Source: an uncultured Lachnospiraceae bacterium
GTDB taxonomy: Bacteria > Bacillota > Clostridia > Lachnospirales > Lachnospiraceae
DNA: 64,000 nucleotides
NCBI GenBank assembly: GCA_910577785.1
Contig: CAJTNT010000017.1
Location: 1-64,000 of the forward strand
Direction of reading: 5' to 3'
In this document: in pieces, positions 41,804 to 49,775 of the stretch
Layout: every line of letters starts with the position of its first letter
How positions within the stretch are numbered: the stretch's first letter is position 1
Position numbers and translations under genes: made by a program
The notes under the pieces: model-generated
What the model saw: the letters and a program-made list of their open reading frames with translations, nothing else
Database searches by the model: none
Told to the model about the DNA's origin: nothing

Positions 41804-41960
41804 CGGCTTGTCTGGGGAAGCAGGTGCAAATCCTGCGCGAGCCCGTCGCCGTAAGGCATGTCCCCGCATAACCTGACCAAAGGCCACAGCTTTGGGAAAC
41901 GCCATTGGGGGAGATCCCCCTGAGAAGGCTGGTTAAGCGCCTGGCAGCCTATTGCCATGT
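41804..41960 (+). promoter_or_regulatory. Cobalamin-type riboswitch
   Basis: The leader carries the conserved core of cobalamin riboswitches: GGGGAAGCAGGTGCAAATCC, then GCGCGAGCCCGTCGCCGTAA (the B12-box region), followed by GGCCACAGCTTTGGGAAACG and a GGGGG/CCCCC stem (41907-41920), closing with AAGGCTGG and CCTGGCAGCC. One element reads CCACAG where the consensus is CCACTG. A TTTGGG/CCCAAA hairpin just before the ribosome site (about 42045-42068) may be the expression platform. The downstream DUF4430 and ECF S genes fit B12 control. Confidence 0.75.
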
Positions 41961-42088
41961 ACAGCTGTATAAGCAATGATACCGCAGCATGCCAAGCCGA
42001 AATATCCAGACAGGCTAATCCCCCTGTCCTGCCGCGAACGCCGGCTTTGGGGGAGTTACCATACCCAAAACGAAAGGAGCAAAAGAAT

Positions 42089-42535
42089 ATGATATGGAAA
42101 TGCAGTAAAAAACGATTGCCATACATCCTTTGTATCGCGCTTATTGTGGCTATGGCGCTGTTTACATCCGGCTGTAATGGCAGCAGCGCGCCTTCTGGCG
42201 CTGCAGGGAATACCCAGGCAGACAGCCACATCCTGGGGGAAGGGGATACAGAATTTACCTTCCAGGTAGTGGATCTGGCTGGCCACGAGGAAGAATTTGA
42301 AATCCATACGGACAAAGAGACCGTGGGGGAAGCCCTGCTGGATGCCGGGCTGATTGCCGGGGAGGAAAGCGGCTATGGGCTTTTTGTAAAGACCGTCAAC
42401 GGCACCACCCTCGACTTTGAGAAAGATGGGGCATATTGGGCATTCTACATCAATGACGAATATGCACAGGCCGGCGTGGACTCCACTTCCATTACCGCGG
42501 GAGAGACTTATGCCTTCAAGGCAGAAAAGCAGTGA
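42089..42535 (+). CDS. DUF4430 lipoprotein, probable cobalamin or corrinoid binder
   Basis: 148 residues from ATG 42089 (AAAGGAGC upstream). Signal peptide ending in lipobox FTSGC (Cys about 29), then a DUF4430 domain (about 60-148: HTDKETVGEALLDAGLI, FEKDGAYWAFYINDEYAQAGVDSTSI). DUF4430 is related to the C-terminal domain of transcobalamin/intrinsic factor. With the riboswitch upstream and an ECF S component downstream, capture of cobalamin at the cell surface is the likely role; direct binding is inference. Confidence 0.85.
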   Translation: MIWKCSKKRLPYILCIALIVAMALFTSGCNGSSAPSGAAGNTQADSHILGEGDTEFTFQVVDLAGHEEEFEIHTDKETVGEALLDAGLIAGEESGYGLFVKTVNGTTLDFEKDGAYWAFYINDEYAQAGVDSTSITAGETYAFKAEKQ

Positions 42536-43053
42536 AGCTGACGGTCCGCGAAATGGCCGTATTCGGGATGCTGGGGGCGGTGATGTACGCCTCCAAATTC
42601 CTGATGGAGCTGGCGCCAAATATCCACCTGCTGGGCGTATTCACCATTGCCTTCACCGTCGTCTACCGCAGGAAGGCGCTGTACCCCATCTATGTCTATG
42701 TCTTCCTAAACGGTATATTCAGCGGCTTTGCCAGCTGGTGGATCCCTTACCTGTACCTATGGACTGTCCTCTGGGGAGCCGTGATGCTGCTGCCAAAGAA
42801 CATGCCCCCCAAAGCCCGGCCCCTCGTCTATATGGCTGTATGCGCCGCGCATGGCTTCCTGTTTGGCACACTGTATGCCCCGGCACAGGCTCTGCTCTAC
42901 GGGCTGAGCCTACAGGGCATGGTGGCCTGGATTATCGCCGGCCTCCCCTGGGACTGCATCCATGGCGTCAGCAATTTTTTCTGCGGGGCACTGATCGCGC
43001 CGCTGGTGTCCCTCCTGCGGATGGCGGAGCGGAATATGTCACGGGGCAATTAA
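42532..43053 (+). CDS. ECF transporter S component, probably for a corrinoid
   Basis: 173 residues with about six hydrophobic helices (REMAVFGMLGAVMYASKFLMELAPNIHLLGVF at the start, NGIFSGFASWWIPYLYLWTVLWG, LYAPAQALLYGL, IAGLPWDCIHGVSNFFCGALIAPL). This is the fold of ECF S components, which bind vitamins and use a shared EcfAAT energising module, not encoded here. Start is GTG at 42532, overlapping the DUF4430 stop by 4 bases. Specificity for cobalamin or a precursor is inferred from the riboswitch. Confidence 0.85.
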   Translation: MKLTVREMAVFGMLGAVMYASKFLMELAPNIHLLGVFTIAFTVVYRRKALYPIYVYVFLNGIFSGFASWWIPYLYLWTVLWGAVMLLPKNMPPKARPLVYMAVCAAHGFLFGTLYAPAQALLYGLSLQGMVAWIIAGLPWDCIHGVSNFFCGALIAPLVSLLRMAERNMSRGN

Positions 43054-43112
43054 AAGCATGGAAAACAGGCATGGAACTTCATCAAGATTGATTTAAGACA
43101 GATACAAAATGC

Positions 43113-45524
43113 TTACTTTTGGGGCAGGTAGGCAGATATGCGAAGGGCAGCGCCTTCCGGGATAATGGTAATCTGTCCGGTTTCTGCGGTGCAGAGGATG
43201 TGGCTGCCGGCCTGTGAGAGGCGTTCCATGGCTTCCCTGCCGGGATGGCCGTAGGAATTGCCCTGGCCGCAGGAAATGGCTGTAAGCCTGGGGGAAAGGG
43301 CGTCCAGGAATGGCTGGCTGTTAGAGCCGTTGGAGCCGTGGTGCGCCGCTTTATAGAGGTCTATCTTATGGAGACGGTATTGTTCCAAATACCCATCCCG
43401 CAGGATCTGCTGTTCCTGCCCGGCGGCAATATCTCCGCTAAAAAGGCCTGTAAAAGAATGATGCCGCAGAGAGACAACCAGTGACGCGGCATTGCGGCCA
43501 GCATGACGGGCAGATTCAGATTCTGTGGATAGGTCTGGGGGATGGAGGGCTGTAAAAACAGCATCTCCCGTCCCAAATTGGGCGCCCGGGGCGGCGTAGA
43601 GGATTTGGCAGCCGGACTTTTCCGCTAATTCCAGCAGATTTTGGCATGCCTCATCTGGAACGATTCCTCTGGCCAGGATCAGGGATTCAATGGGATAGCC
43701 CGCTTCGAGGAGTTCCTCCAGGCCGCTGATATGATCCTGGTCTGCATGGGATACGATCCAGCCTTTGATGGAAGGGATGCCTTTTGACTTCAGGAAGGGG
43801 AGGATACGGTATCTCCCCACCTGCTTGACGTCGCTGCTGCCGCCGTCAATGAAGAAATGGCCGCCTGCTTCTGTCTGGATGAAAATGCCGTCCCCCTGGC
43901 CTACGTCAAGGATATGGATTGCAAATTGCTTTTCCCTGCGCACGAAAAGGAGAGCGCATAGGGCGAGGAGAATGCCCAGCTTCCACTTTTGCTTCCTGCG
44001 GTAATGAAGCATGCATAGCGCTGCAATCAGAACCAGGTAATACAGCAGGATAAGGGGGAACGGCGGTTTGCCAGTAAGCAGCGCCGCGCCAGGCAGCGAC
44101 AGGGATTTCTGGCAGATCCATTCCTGGAAGGAAAGCAGGAGGCTGGCAGGCATTAAGATTGCCTTTCCCAGAATCCCCGCCAGACAGCCGGCTGCCGCCC
44201 CACAGATCCCCAGGAATAAAAGAATACCCATAAATGGGAGGATACAGGCATTGACGGCCACGCTATAACAGGAACATTCATAATAGAAAGATAAAGACAG
44301 GGGCAGGGTCGCCAATTGGATGCATGCGCTCGCCAAAAAAGTTTCCCGCATGCTGCCTGCTGCTTTTCTTAAGAGTTTGCCAAACAAGGGAACGGCTTCC
44401 ATCTTCTTCCCGGCTGCCTCATCCTCTTCTGCCGAGGGAGCCTGAGGGCGGAGAACTTTGGCCACAACGGTTATGCCCATAACCGCACCATAGGAGAAAA
44501 GGAACCCGGCATAATCCACCACAAAGGGGTTGTCCCAGATTTGGACGGCAGCGCTTAGGGAAAGGGCGGTCAGGGAATCGTATGTGTAGCCGGTAGCGAT
44601 GGCGGCCATAGACAGGAGAAACATCAGCAGGGCGCGCACTGTGGATAGTTCCATCCCCGAGAGGCTGGCGAAGCTGTATACCATCCCTGAAGAAAGCAGG
44701 GCAGACAGCCCCTGGGGGCAGCGCAGCCTGCGCAGCAGCCGGAAAACTCCCATGCCAATCAGCGAGACGTGCAGGCCGGAAATCGCCAGTATATGGGAAA
44801 TGCCAGCGCTTTGGTAAAGCTCTTTTAACTCCCTGTCTAAGAGGGATTTGTCGCCCAAGGCCATATTTGCCATCACTCCGGCCTGCTTTGGGGGCAGAGA
44901 ACGCTTCAGGGACTCTCTTAATTTTTTCCGCAAATCCTGGAGGAAGCTCCCATATCTGCTTTCCTTGCCGGCAGCTTTCCATTCCTGCTGCGCATAGACG
45001 CGGAAACTGATGTTTTTGCTGCGGTAATATTCTTTTTCGTTGAAATTTCCTTGGTTGCGGGAAATCTGAAATGGCTCATATGTCCCGGCCACCTTTAGGA
45101 TATTCCCGGGCTGATATGCGTTGGAACTGTAAACCAGAATCCCAGATACGGGATAAGCTTTGCTGCCCAAAAGTACTTGGGCATCCTTTAGATAATATAT
45201 GAACTGCTCTTCTTTTTCTTCGATTTTGCTGACCTGACCCTGCACAAAAACCCCATCCCCTTTTGCAAAGGATTCCCCCGGCCTTTCAAATATGGCCTGC
45301 ACTTCTGCGGTGTGGGTATATGCGGCCAAAAACAGCGCCAGGCATGCTGTGCCGCGGAGCAGGGCGGCCAGCCACGCCCTCTTTGCGCAGCGGCGCCACA
45401 CTGCCTGCAAAAGGAAGGCCAAAAACAGCGCCATCCCTGCGGCAGCCCAAAGGCCTCCGCCCCTGCCATACAGCACGCCCAGCAAAAGGGACAGCGCCAG
45501 GCAGCAGCTTGTACGGTTAACCAC
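43113..45524 (-). CDS. comEC: ComEC/Rec2 DNA uptake channel
   Basis: 803 residues: N-terminal hydrophobic segments and OB-like DUF4131 domain (about 1-190), the competence membrane domain (about 215-510; SGLHVSLIGMGVFRLLRRL), and a C-terminal metallo-beta-lactamase-like domain (540-803) with HILDVGQGDGIFI, FFIDGG, SHADQDHISGLEELL and AHHGSNGSNSQP. ComEC carries single-stranded DNA through the membrane and its MBL domain may degrade the other strand; the metal motifs look intact. GTG start at 45524, GGAGGG upstream, overlapping the GerMN gene stop by 8 bases. Confidence 0.93.
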   Translation of the reverse strand: MVNRTSCCLALSLLLGVLYGRGGGLWAAAGMALFLAFLLQAVWRRCAKRAWLAALLRGTACLALFLAAYTHTAEVQAIFERPGESFAKGDGVFVQGQVSKIEEKEEQFIYYLKDAQVLLGSKAYPVSGILVYSSNAYQPGNILKVAGTYEPFQISRNQGNFNEKEYYRSKNISFRVYAQQEWKAAGKESRYGSFLQDLRKKLRESLKRSLPPKQAGVMANMALGDKSLLDRELKELYQSAGISHILAISGLHVSLIGMGVFRLLRRLRCPQGLSALLSSGMVYSFASLSGMELSTVRALLMFLLSMAAIATGYTYDSLTALSLSAAVQIWDNPFVVDYAGFLFSYGAVMGITVVAKVLRPQAPSAEEDEAAGKKMEAVPLFGKLLRKAAGSMRETFLASACIQLATLPLSLSFYYECSCYSVAVNACILPFMGILLFLGICGAAAGCLAGILGKAILMPASLLLSFQEWICQKSLSLPGAALLTGKPPFPLILLYYLVLIAALCMLHYRRKQKWKLGILLALCALLFVRREKQFAIHILDVGQGDGIFIQTEAGGHFFIDGGSSDVKQVGRYRILPFLKSKGIPSIKGWIVSHADQDHISGLEELLEAGYPIESLILARGIVPDEACQNLLELAEKSGCQILYAAPGAQFGTGDAVFTALHPPDLSTESESARHAGRNAASLVVSLRHHSFTGLFSGDIAAGQEQQILRDGYLEQYRLHKIDLYKAAHHGSNGSNSQPFLDALSPRLTAISCGQGNSYGHPGREAMERLSQAGSHILCTAETGQITIIPEGAALRISAYLPQK

Positions 45525-46530
45525 CAGATCCCTCCTCTGTCTCGTCTATCACTTCTTCCTCCCCTTCCTTAATCTGTTCCTCCTGCGTCTTGGCACTGCC
45601 GTCCAGATAATCCAGGTTCCGCTCATAGACATCGGAGAGCTTGTATTTCTCCCGGTAGACCATGCTGTTATCCCCATTCACGGAAATCTGCACCTTATTG
45701 ACATTTGGCAGCTCTGCCAAGGAGTTCACAATCGAATAGATGACAATCGGCTCTGCGACATCAAAATTCTGGCTGAGGAAGCCCTCATTCAGGTTGACAA
45801 AGCACGTCCCCTCCGAGACGGATACCCCCAGGAGCTTTGTGCCATCCGGGATCGCCGAACGCATTTTCTGGCCGCTTGGGCCCTTCAGCAGCTGCTCCAG
45901 CACCAGCTTCTCCAGGGAAATATTGCTGCTGTAATGCACCTCCTGCACCTCCTGCACCAGCTTAGTGCCTTTCTTGTTCGCAAAATACAGGGTAATGCTG
46001 GCGGTCTGGATGTTGTTAATCTGCTCCCCCGGGTTCTCAATGAAGCTCTCTGCCGTCATCAACCCAATCAGGGTGCCGTTGGCATCCACCAGGGGCGTGT
46101 CCCCCACATAGAAGGAAATGCATTCCACGCCCTCCACCTGCGTCAGTGTCCGCACAAAGGCTGCCCGGCACAGCACTTCGCTCACATTGTCCATTTCCGC
46201 ATAAGCCCCGTTAAAATACAGGTAAATCTGTGAATTTTCCAGCTTCCAGGACAGCAGCTCCACTCCTTTCGGCGCCGCCTTGCGGATATCGGGGCTGTCT
46301 GTATCCCGAAACAGCTGGTCGAGGAATTCCTGTACCATCCCCCTCGCATCCTCTGCCTGCGGCTCATAGCCCACGGCCACCGTTTTCGTTTTCTCTTTGT
46401 TGACATAGAACAGGCTATATTCCGCATGGCTTTCCTCCTCTTCCCCGCATCCTGCCAGGCCAAGAAAAAGCGCCGGGCATAGAAGGAGCAGAAGGACGGG
46501 AAGCCAAATGCCCTTTTCCTTTCTCTTCAT
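45517..46530 (-). CDS. Lipoprotein with two GerMN domains
   Basis: 337 residues. Lipobox LGLAGC (Cys about 28), then two GerMN repeats: about 40-160 (LFYVNKEKTKTVAV ... LLSWKLENSQIYLYFNGAYAEM) and about 185-300 (ITLYFANKKGTKLV ... LLGVSVSEGTCFVNLNEGFLS), and an acidic tail. GerMN domains occur in Bacillus GerM, needed for SpoIIIAH-SpoIIQ complex assembly, and in LpqB. Here it sits between a two-component system and comEC, 19 bases after the kinase. Confidence 0.9.
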   Translation of the reverse strand: MKRKEKGIWLPVLLLLLCPALFLGLAGCGEEEESHAEYSLFYVNKEKTKTVAVGYEPQAEDARGMVQEFLDQLFRDTDSPDIRKAAPKGVELLSWKLENSQIYLYFNGAYAEMDNVSEVLCRAAFVRTLTQVEGVECISFYVGDTPLVDANGTLIGLMTAESFIENPGEQINNIQTASITLYFANKKGTKLVQEVQEVHYSSNISLEKLVLEQLLKGPSGQKMRSAIPDGTKLLGVSVSEGTCFVNLNEGFLSQNFDVAEPIVIYSIVNSLAELPNVNKVQISVNGDNSMVYREKYKLSDVYERNLDYLDGSAKTQEEQIKEGEEEVIDETEEGSGG

Positions 46531-46549
46531 TCAACCTCCTAACTCTCAC

Positions 46550-47968
46550 TCACACCACATAAGCCAAAGGAATCCGCACTGTAAAGATCGTTCCTTCGCC
46601 TTCCTTGCTGTGTGCCTTAATCGCCCCCCGATGCATTAAAATGGCATTCCTGGTAATCGCAAGCCCCAGGCCCGTCCCTTTAATCTCCCGGGAATGCGAT
46701 TTATCCACCCGGAAAAACCGCTCAAAGATATGCTCCAGGGAATCCTCCGGGATGCCAATCCCAGAGTCCTCCACCCGCACATAGAAATACTTGTGGTCAG
46801 CATTCAGCGTCACATGCACCCACCCGTCCTTCTTATTGTACTTAATCGCATTCTCTACCAGGTTATTCAGCGCAAGGGACAGCTTGACCTCATCTACCTC
46901 TGCACTCACCGGGCGGAAGCTCTCCAGCACCAGCTCAATGCTCTGCTTTTCCGCAATCGGCCTTAAGCGCTTCATAATCATTTCCATCAGCTCGTTGATG
47001 TTTACCACGGAAATATTCAGCGTCCCTGCCGAACGGTCCATCTTTACCAGGGACAGCAGGTCATTGATAATGTTGTTCTCCCGTTCAATCTCCTCCGTAA
47101 TGTCCCCCATAAAATCTTTGTACAGTTCGACTGGCACATCCTCCTGGCTCAGCAGGGAATCCGCCAGTACCTTCATGGAAGTCAGCGGCGTCTTCAGCTC
47201 ATGGGATACGTTGGCCACAAATTCCTGCCTGGAATCATCAATCGCGCGCATCCGGCCAAGCATCTCATTAAATGCGGTCGAAATTGCCTCCGTCTCTGTA
47301 TAATCGGAAATCATCAGCTTCTCGTCCACATCCTCTGCCTGAATTTCCTCTAATGACTTGGTCATTTTGCCAAAGGGGCCTACCAGGAACTTGGCACAGA
47401 AAAAAGCGATCATTAAAATAGCAATGCCGCTGGCAATTTCCACCATATGGGCATTGTCCCTTAAGAAATCATAATTCATCATAATGCTGTCTGTGGACAC
47501 ACTGACCAGCATCACGCCCAGCTGCTCCTCGGTATCGGTATTTTTCAGAGGGATTACCAGTTCAATGTAACGGTTTTGGGAATCATATTTTGTAATTTCC
47601 TCTCCCTGGAAGCTCCTGACCACTTCTTCAGAAATAATTGTCTTCCCCGTATCCAGCCCATACGTGTCCTTTACAATCTGAAACCCCGGGTTCACCAGGA
47701 GCACCCGCCCGTCGTAAATATTGGAAAGCTGCTCCAGCTGCGCATTAACAACCTCCGAAGAGGTATCCGCGATATAGCCAGAAGTGACAATCTGGCTGCC
47801 AAGCACCTTGGCCTGGCTGAGTACGTCAATGCTGCGGTTCGAGACTGCCCGCCCCTCATAGCTGGCAAGAACCCCCATGCGCAATACGATATTCGGGACA
47901 ATCCCCACCGCCACAATCAGCACAAACAGCCGGAACCTCAGGCTGCGATAAAATTTCAGCTTCTTCAT
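46550..47968 (-). CDS. Membrane sensor histidine kinase (WalK/ResE-like)
   Basis: 472 residues: TM1 about 13-34, an extracytoplasmic PAS/dCache-like domain (35-175), TM2 about 180-200, HAMP, HisKA with VSHELKTPLTSMK (His about 258), HATPase with NNLVENAIKYN, DSGIGIP, FFRVDKSHS and GTGLGLAI. It pairs with the adjacent OmpR-type regulator (stop 48004, 35 bases away). The signal is unknown; its operon context suggests control of competence or envelope genes. Confidence 0.93.
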   Translation of the reverse strand: MKKLKFYRSLRFRLFVLIVAVGIVPNIVLRMGVLASYEGRAVSNRSIDVLSQAKVLGSQIVTSGYIADTSSEVVNAQLEQLSNIYDGRVLLVNPGFQIVKDTYGLDTGKTIISEEVVRSFQGEEITKYDSQNRYIELVIPLKNTDTEEQLGVMLVSVSTDSIMMNYDFLRDNAHMVEIASGIAILMIAFFCAKFLVGPFGKMTKSLEEIQAEDVDEKLMISDYTETEAISTAFNEMLGRMRAIDDSRQEFVANVSHELKTPLTSMKVLADSLLSQEDVPVELYKDFMGDITEEIERENNIINDLLSLVKMDRSAGTLNISVVNINELMEMIMKRLRPIAEKQSIELVLESFRPVSAEVDEVKLSLALNNLVENAIKYNKKDGWVHVTLNADHKYFYVRVEDSGIGIPEDSLEHIFERFFRVDKSHSREIKGTGLGLAITRNAILMHRGAIKAHSKEGEGTIFTVRIPLAYVV

Positions 47969-48003
47969 CCTACCCCCCTGACTTCTATCTCACCAATCCC
48001 CGG

Positions 48004-48693
48004 CTATCCCTGGTAGTAATAGCCCACGCCCCATTTGGTATGCACATACTTAGGCTCGCTGGGGTTGCTCTCAATCTTCTCACGCAGCCGCCGGACATGC
48101 ACGTCCACGGTGCGCACATCTCCCGGATATTCATAGCCCCAGACCAGGTTCAGCAGGTTCTCCCGGCTGTAAACCTTATTGGGGTTCAGCACCAGAAGCT
48201 CCAGCAAATCAAATTCTTTGGCAGTGACGTTGATTTCCTTGCCGAGGATGAACAGGCGCCTGCTCTCGCAGTCCAGCCGCAGATCCCCATGCTCTACAAT
48301 CTTGGGGTTTTCCTCCCTGGGCGGATTGGGCGCCGTCCTGCGCATGATAGCCTTAATCCGCGCCTTTACTTCCAGGATATTGAAGGGCTTGGTAATATAG
48401 TCATCCGCCCCATATTCCAGGCCAAGGATCTTATCCATGTCATCTCCCTTTGCCGTGAGCATTACCACCGGGACAGTCGAAGACTCCCGGATCCTCTGGC
48501 AGACTTCAAAGCCGTCCACCTTCGGCAGCATGACATCCAGCAAAACCAGGTCATACTTTTTCTCTCCCACCAGCCGCAGGGCTTCCTCACCGTCATAGGC
48601 GCAGTCCACTTCCATGCCATCCTGCTCCAGGCTAAACCGAATGCCCTTTACAATTAATTTTTCATCATCCACTACCAGAACTTTTTTTGCCAT
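48004..48693 (-). CDS. OmpR/PhoB-type response regulator
   Basis: 229 residues: receiver with acidic DD at 9-10, phospho-Asp53 (LVLLDVMLP), Lys in ITKPF, and a winged-helix DNA-binding domain (about 130-228) with EFDLLELLVLNPNKVYSRENLLNLVWGYEYPGDVRTVDVHVRRLREKIE, as in WalR/PhoP types. Ribosome site GGAGGG. It follows the ComEA-like gene by 15 bases. Confidence 0.95.
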   Translation of the reverse strand: MAKKVLVVDDEKLIVKGIRFSLEQDGMEVDCAYDGEEALRLVGEKKYDLVLLDVMLPKVDGFEVCQRIRESSTVPVVMLTAKGDDMDKILGLEYGADDYITKPFNILEVKARIKAIMRRTAPNPPREENPKIVEHGDLRLDCESRRLFILGKEINVTAKEFDLLELLVLNPNKVYSRENLLNLVWGYEYPGDVRTVDVHVRRLREKIESNPSEPKYVHTKWGVGYYYQG

Positions 48694-48708
48694 CTTTCCC
48701 TCCTGCTG

Positions 48709-49542
48709 CTATTCTACCTTAACGCTGTCCTTAATCTTCGAAAATACGCCTTCTTTGATACCCTGTATCTTCATCAGGTCCTCAATCTGGGAAAAGCCTC
48801 CGTTCTCTTCCCGCCAGGCCAAGATGCTCTTCGCCTTGGCCGCGCCAATGCCTGGAAGCGCCATCAGGTCAGATTCCGTAGCCGTATTTAAATTAACCTT
48901 GCCATCTTCTGCGCCTCCGTCCGACCGCGCCCTCCCCGGCTGGCCTTCGGAAACATCCCCGCCAGGCATCCCCGGAACCGCCCCAGAACCATCTCCTGCA
49001 GATGCCCCGGCCGCCCAGGCCGCCGCTTCCTCTTTGTCCATGACATATACCATCTGCCCATCTGCCAGGAAACCCGCCTGGTTTAGGGAGCTGCTCTCTG
49101 CCTCTCCCGTCAGTCCGCCTGCCAGTTCAATCGCCTGGAAAATGCGGGCGCCCGCTGGAAGGGCATACACGCCCGGCCTTACCACCGCACCGCTCACCTG
49201 GACATAAATTAACATCTCTGCATCCGAGCCACTGCCGGCTTCCCACTGGGCATCTGCATCCGAGGCGCTTCTGCCTTCCTCACCAGAACCAAGACTGCCA
49301 GACTCCTCCTCACCAGAACCAGGACTGCCAGACTCCTCCTCACCAGAAGCAAGACTGCCAGTCCCTTCCTCCAGGGAACCAGGACTGCCAGTCCCTTCCT
49401 CACCAGAAGCAGGCAATAAAAGACTACTCTCCCCTTCCTGCCTGCATCCGGCTACTACGCACAACAATAAAAACAGGCATACGGCATACCGTACTTTCCT
49501 GATTCTTCTAAACTCTTTTTTTCTTATTCTTATTTTTTTCAA
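48709..49542 (-). CDS. comEA: ComEA-like DNA-binding lipoprotein with Ser/Gly/Glu repeats
   Basis: 277 residues: basic N-terminus, hydrophobic segment with lipobox VVAGC (about 29-33), a repetitive spacer of about five 10-residue repeats like SGEEESGSPG (45-100), an SLBB domain (about 110-170; VQVSGAVVRPGVYALPAGARI), a second linker, and a C-terminal helix-hairpin-helix pair (VNLNTATESDLMALPGIGAAKAKSIL). ComEA binds incoming double-stranded DNA at the surface. The start is TTG at 49542, so the exact N-terminus is uncertain. Head of an operon ending in comEC. Confidence 0.88.
   Translation of the reverse strand: MKKIRIRKKEFRRIRKVRYAVCLFLLLCVVAGCRQEGESSLLLPASGEEGTGSPGSLEEGTGSLASGEEESGSPGSGEEESGSLGSGEEGRSASDADAQWEAGSGSDAEMLIYVQVSGAVVRPGVYALPAGARIFQAIELAGGLTGEAESSSLNQAGFLADGQMVYVMDKEEAAAWAAGASAGDGSGAVPGMPGGDVSEGQPGRARSDGGAEDGKVNLNTATESDLMALPGIGAAKAKSILAWREENGGFSQIEDLMKIQGIKEGVFSKIKDSVKVE
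49271..49410. repeat. 30-bp tandem repeats in the ComEA-like gene
   Basis: CACCAGAACC-type units recur with a strict 30-base period (49281, 49311, 49341, and diverged copies to 49410), encoding the Ser/Gly/Glu spacer. Such arrays can change length between strains. Confidence 0.8.
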
Positions 49543-49609
49543 CCTTTTCCCACCTTTCGAACAATTGCTTAATTCCGATGAGAAAAGCCTTTTTCACGAA
49601 TCCTTTTCT

Positions 49610-49638
49610 ATTGTAACGAAAAATTCGCTTTATGACAA
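49610..49638 (-). promoter_or_regulatory. SigA-type promoter of the comEA-comEC operon
   Basis: Minus strand: -35 TTGTCA (49633-49638), 17-base spacer, -10 TACAAT (49610-49615), about 67 bases before the TTG start. Confidence 0.65.
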
Positions 49639-49682
49639 GGGGATTTCGAAATTTTGTGAAATCGAAATGAGCCTGCGTACAT

Positions 49683-49730
49683 AAAAGGGATGGCCTGCAC
49701 GGACTCACATCCGTTTCTGGCCATCCCCTT
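49683..49730 (-). terminator. Rho-independent terminator of groESL
   Basis: GGGATGGCC (49687-49695) and GGCCATCCC (49719-49727) form the stem; the minus strand continues TTTTATG. It lies 45 bases after the groEL stop. Confidence 0.85.
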
Positions 49731-49775
49731 TACAATCAGGATTTTAAATCCTTATATCCGGGAATCCATTTTGAA

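Noticed and set aside
49271..49410. 30-bp periodic repeats as a CRISPR array
   Set aside because: Direct tandem copies with no spacers, encoding the ComEA-like linker.
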